A stretch of 26,999 bases of DNA, taken from positions 1 to 26,999 of the forward strand of contig DLAR01000089.1 of assembly GCA_002494015.1 (NCBI GenBank), in the 5' to 3' direction. Source of the stretch: Porphyromonadaceae bacterium UBA7042 (GTDB lineage Bacteria > Bacteroidota > Bacteroidia > Bacteroidales > Muribaculaceae). A program made the position numbers and the translations under genes. Below the pieces are notes generated by a model. The model did no database searches. It was not told the origin of the DNA and was given only the letters and a program-made list of their open reading frames with translations. The first letter of the stretch is position 1; each line of letters begins with the position of its first letter. Shown one piece after another: positions 24,795 to 26,999 of this stretch.

Positions 24795-25454
24795 GTGAGC
24801 CGGTTGAGATTTCTCCCTGTCGCTGTCGCCGCCGGAGTCGCGTCGCTTGTTGCCGTTTCGTGCAAGGATGACTCGCAGATGGGTGTGGCCGATGTCGATG
24901 CTGCTGTTTTTCCGACGATGGTCACCCGTGACGTGGAGACTCTCATTTCTGATTCGGGAATCACGCGGTTTCGCATCACGACCCCCGTGTGGTTTGTCTA
25001 TGACGAGGTCGGCGAGCCTTACTGGCGGTTTCCCGAGGGACTGTATCTTGAGAAATTTGACGATATTTTCCGCAAGGAGGCGACTATTCGCAGCGATTCG
25101 GCAATCTACTTCAAAAACAAGCAGTTGTGGCGGCTCGACGGGAATGTCGATATTTCCAACGTGGCCAATGAGCGTTTCCTGACCCAGCAGCTTTACTGGG
25201 ACCAGCGCGCCCACAAGGTGTATTCTGACTCGTTTATCCACATCGAGCGCGCCGACAAGGTTATCGAGGGATATGGTTTCGAGTCCAATGAGCAGATGTC
25301 GCGTTACTCCATCAGCAATGTCGCCGGTATTTTCCCGGCGGCAGCCTTTACCGGCGGAGACCGTGCGGCCCGAAACGACAATGCCGACACTGTCGCCGTT
25401 CCCGAACCTTCGCCCGCTACCCCGACCGATACGTTAAAAGTTAGAACAAGATAA
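24795..25454 (+). CDS. lptC: LptC-like LPS export lipoprotein
   Basis: This 219-residue protein starts at a GTG (24795), 5 bp after the previous stop. No ATG upstream fits. It has a lipoprotein signal with acylated Cys23 (AVSC) followed by KDDSQ. The mature part matches the LptC/YrbK family, with the beta-jellyroll pattern GITRFRITTPVWFVYDE, YLEKFDD, ATIRSDSAIYFKNKQLWRLDGNVDI and ERFLTQQLYWDQRAHKVYSDSFI in sequence. LptC passes lipopolysaccharide from the LptBFG complex to LptA in the periplasm. Lipid anchoring in place of the transmembrane helix of E. coli LptC appears common in Bacteroidota. The last ~35 residues are low-complexity (Pro/Thr/Ala) and probably disordered. Confidence 0.85.
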   Translation: MSRLRFLPVAVAAGVASLVAVSCKDDSQMGVADVDAAVFPTMVTRDVETLISDSGITRFRITTPVWFVYDEVGEPYWRFPEGLYLEKFDDIFRKEATIRSDSAIYFKNKQLWRLDGNVDISNVANERFLTQQLYWDQRAHKVYSDSFIHIERADKVIEGYGFESNEQMSRYSISNVAGIFPAAAFTGGDRAARNDNADTVAVPEPSPATPTDTLKVRTR

Positions 25455-25466
25455 CCACTCAGCATA

Positions 25467-26762
25467 ATGACAGAAACAATGACTTGGCTTGTAATCGCGC
25501 TCGTGTCGCTCATATTCTCGGCCCTCTTTTCGGGTGTCGAGATTGCCTATATAACGGCTGACCGTGTGCGCGTGGGGCTTGACGTGAGCCGTGGTGGGTT
25601 TATCAACAATATTATCAACCGTTATTATAACCGTCAGGAGTTTTTCATCTCGACTATCCTTGTGGGCAACAATATCATGCTTGTCATCTACGGTATGGGG
25701 GCGGCGGCGTTGCTCGAACCGTGGATAGAGTCGCATGTTTCATCCAATCAGGCTGTCGTGCTCATTCTTCAGACGTTGATTTCCACACTGGTGATATTGC
25801 TGACAGGCGAGTTTTTCCCCAAGTCGATATTCCGCATCAACCCCAACACGTCGCTGAAACTCTTTGCCATCCCGGTATTCATATTCTATATCATCCTTTA
25901 CCCCATTTCGGCCTTTACCTCTTGGCTGTCGCGCTCGCTGATGAAACTGTGCGGTATCAAGGCTGAGGACAGCAGCCTCGGGGTCTTGTCGATAAACGAG
26001 CTTAACACTTATCTCGAAAAGACAATCGACGATGTGGAGAACCCCGAGGTTTCCAATGTCGAGAACGAGGTCAAGATATTCCATAACGCGCTTGATTTTT
26101 CCCACACCCAGCTGCGCGACTGCATGGCGCCGCGCAACGAGCTTGTCGCGGTGGATATTGACGAAGTGACCCGCGAGGAGCTGTCGCGGCTGTTCACTTC
26201 ATCGGGGCGCAGCAAGATTCTCGTCTACCGCCATGACATAGACAATGTGCTCGGCTATATACATGTGTCAGAACTTTTTGACCCCCGTAGCGACTGGAAG
26301 GAAAATATCAAGGAGGTGCTTTTTGCGCCCGAGACGTTGCTTGCCAACACCATGATGCGCCGTCTCCTCGGCGAGAAACGCTCGATGGCGGTGGTTATCG
26401 ACGAGTTTGGCGGCACCGCCGGGCTTGTCACCCTCGAAGACCTTGTGGAAGAAATCTTCGGTGACATTCAGGACGAGCATGACAAGTCGGGCATCACGGC
26501 GACCGAAGTCGCCCCCGGCGTATATGAATTCTCGGGACGCATCGAGGTGCGCACTCTCCGTGATGACTTCCGTCTTGACATACCCGAGGAAGACGAGTAT
26601 CAGACCCTTGCGGGATACCTGCTTTATAATACAGGCAGTCTCCCGGCGCAGGGTGAGAATATTGTTATTGATAACCTGTCTTTTACCATCAAGCGTCGAA
26701 CAGCCACACGTCTTGACCTTATCCGCGTCGAGCCGGTGTCCGAAACACAGGAGGAAAAATGA
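25467..26762 (+). CDS. DUF21/CBS/CorC-HlyC transmembrane protein (GldE-like)
   Basis: The protein has 431 residues. The N-terminal CNNM/DUF21 domain (about 1-190) has several transmembrane helices with the signatures FSGVEIAYITADR and GEFFPKSIFRINPNT. A CBS pair (about 205-335) includes MAPRNELVAVDIDE and VVIDEFGGTAGLVTLEDLVEEIFGD (in pieces, about 307-331). A CorC_HlyC domain (about 345-425) closes it. Relatives are proposed magnesium/cobalt transporters or efflux regulators, and gliding Bacteroidota use the related GldE. The rest of the gliding set is absent here, so I give no symbol. It is the last gene of the coaX-OMP-lptC group, 12 bp after lptC, and two hairpins follow it. Confidence 0.92.
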   Translation: MTETMTWLVIALVSLIFSALFSGVEIAYITADRVRVGLDVSRGGFINNIINRYYNRQEFFISTILVGNNIMLVIYGMGAAALLEPWIESHVSSNQAVVLILQTLISTLVILLTGEFFPKSIFRINPNTSLKLFAIPVFIFYIILYPISAFTSWLSRSLMKLCGIKAEDSSLGVLSINELNTYLEKTIDDVENPEVSNVENEVKIFHNALDFSHTQLRDCMAPRNELVAVDIDEVTREELSRLFTSSGRSKILVYRHDIDNVLGYIHVSELFDPRSDWKENIKEVLFAPETLLANTMMRRLLGEKRSMAVVIDEFGGTAGLVTLEDLVEEIFGDIQDEHDKSGITATEVAPGVYEFSGRIEVRTLRDDFRLDIPEEDEYQTLAGYLLYNTGSLPAQGENIVIDNLSFTIKRRTATRLDLIRVEPVSETQEEK

Positions 26763-26787
26763 TTTTCTAAACTTCAATATCGCATCA

Positions 26788-26824
26788 CCGGCGCGGATCG
26801 TGAGTCGCTCTCAATCCGCGCCGG
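26788..26824. terminator. GC-rich hairpin after the CorC-type gene
   Basis: CCGGCGCGGAT (26788-26798) and ATCCGCGCCGG (26814-26824) form a perfect 11-bp stem with a 15-nt loop, 25 bp after the stop codon. It is followed by TCATATTTCTT, a weak T-tract. It could be a first terminator or a 3'-end stabilising structure. Confidence 0.55.
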
Positions 26825-26847
26825 TCATATTTCTTCCCACTTACGCA

Positions 26848-26880
26848 AAAAAGAGCAACCCTTCAGAGGTTGCTCTTTTT
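26848..26880. terminator. Strong bidirectional Rho-independent terminator
   Basis: AAAAAGAGCAACC (26848-26860) pairs perfectly with GGTTGCTCTTTTT (26868-26880), giving a 13-bp stem and a 7-nt loop. The stem ends in T5 on the plus strand and, because of the A-run on the other side, also in T-rich sequence on the minus strand. It closes the plus-strand operon and could stop transcription entering from the right. Confidence 0.85.
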
Positions 26881-26881
26881 C

Positions 26882-26898
26882 AGCGGAGAGAGAGGGAT
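26882..26898 (-). other. Possible tRNA-Ser 3'-end remnant / attachment-site candidate
   Basis: Read on the minus strand, this is ATCCCTCTCTCTCCGCT. That resembles the last part of the T-arm, the 3' acceptor strand and the discriminator G of Bacteroidales serine tRNAs. The rest of a tRNA is absent: the expected TTCGAA-type T-loop is replaced by AT-rich DNA from 26899 onward. A truncated tRNA end beside foreign-looking DNA is what an integrated element's att site looks like. The match is short and from memory. Confidence 0.35.
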
Positions 26899-26926
26899 AT
26901 GAAACTATAGTAAATTATAATTTCAT
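26899..26926. repeat. AT-rich inverted repeat at the right edge
   Basis: ATGAAACTATAG (26899-26910) and TTATAATTTCAT (26915-26926) can pair at 10 of 12 positions plus one G-T wobble, with a 4-nt loop. It begins immediately after the tRNA-like stretch. It lacks a following T-run, so a protein-binding site or recombination structure is more likely than a terminator. Confidence 0.45.
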
Positions 26927-26927
26927 G

Positions 26928-26959
26928 TTGACATTGCATATTACTTTAATAATTGACAT
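26928..26959. repeat. Two TTGACAT direct repeats 25 bp apart
   Basis: TTGACAT occurs at 26928-26934 and 26953-26959 within AT-rich sequence. I see no gene in 26899-26999. The repeats could be arm-type integrase sites or regulator sites. With only two 7-mers, chance is not excluded. Confidence 0.35.
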
Positions 26960-26999
26960 ATCAGTATGATACACAAATTAAAGGTCAAGTAAAATAATT

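Noticed and set aside
26882..26999. A complete tRNA gene at the right edge
   Set aside because: Only the 3'-end-like 17 bases are present; no anticodon arm, D arm or T loop can be drawn in the following AT-rich sequence.

Overview
The window looks like chromosomal DNA from a GC-rich member of the Bacteroidales. A gut Muribaculaceae-type organism is my best guess, not a proven assignment. The evidence is two SusC/SusD pairs, lipoproteins with a Cys followed by acidic residues, Bacteroidota-type promoters (TTTG, a 19-bp gap, TAnnTTTG), few Shine-Dalgarno sequences, and the block coaX / outer-membrane protein / lptC / CorC-type membrane protein.

Left part (21-5068, minus strand): two exported glycoside hydrolases 14 bp apart. 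The upstream one is a GH95-family enzyme (alpha-L-fucosidase or alpha-L-galactosidase class) and the downstream one is a GH2 beta-mannosidase. They read away from a ~400-bp AT-rich control region (5069-5474). That region carries candidate promoters for both directions and a set of imperfect direct repeats that could be an operator.

Centre (5475-21885, plus strand): one long, tightly spaced transcription unit. Its order is a four-domain FAS1 lipoprotein, SusC, SusD, a two-domain FAS1 lipoprotein, a broken FAS1 copy, another two-domain FAS1 lipoprotein, a second SusC and a second SusD. In effect it is a FAS1-SusC-SusD module present twice. The FAS1 (fasciclin) lipoproteins sit where SusE/F-type surface glycan-binding proteins would normally be. 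I infer that the two SusCD transporters and FAS1 proteins bind and import an oligosaccharide that the divergent GH95 and GH2 enzymes help trim. No transcription regulator (HTCS, SusR, ECF sigma/anti-sigma) is encoded in the window. The broken FAS1 copy is a tandem duplicate with a nonsense codon and a large internal deletion. It still keeps both ends of its parent gene.

Right part (22043-26762, plus strand): housekeeping envelope and metabolic genes. A terminator-like hairpin built of GTGAAAG-type repeats separates them from the transport operon. They are an FtsB/DivIC-like division protein, a four-helix membrane protein, type III pantothenate kinase (with a promoter so close that its mRNA may be leaderless), a beta-barrel outer-membrane protein, an LptC-like lipoprotein and a DUF21/CBS/CorC membrane protein. 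Two strong hairpins close this block.

The last ~120 bases hold a 17-bp stretch resembling the 3' end of a serine tRNA on the minus strand. It is followed at once by strongly AT-rich DNA with an inverted repeat and two TTGACAT direct repeats. This may be the edge of an integrated element.
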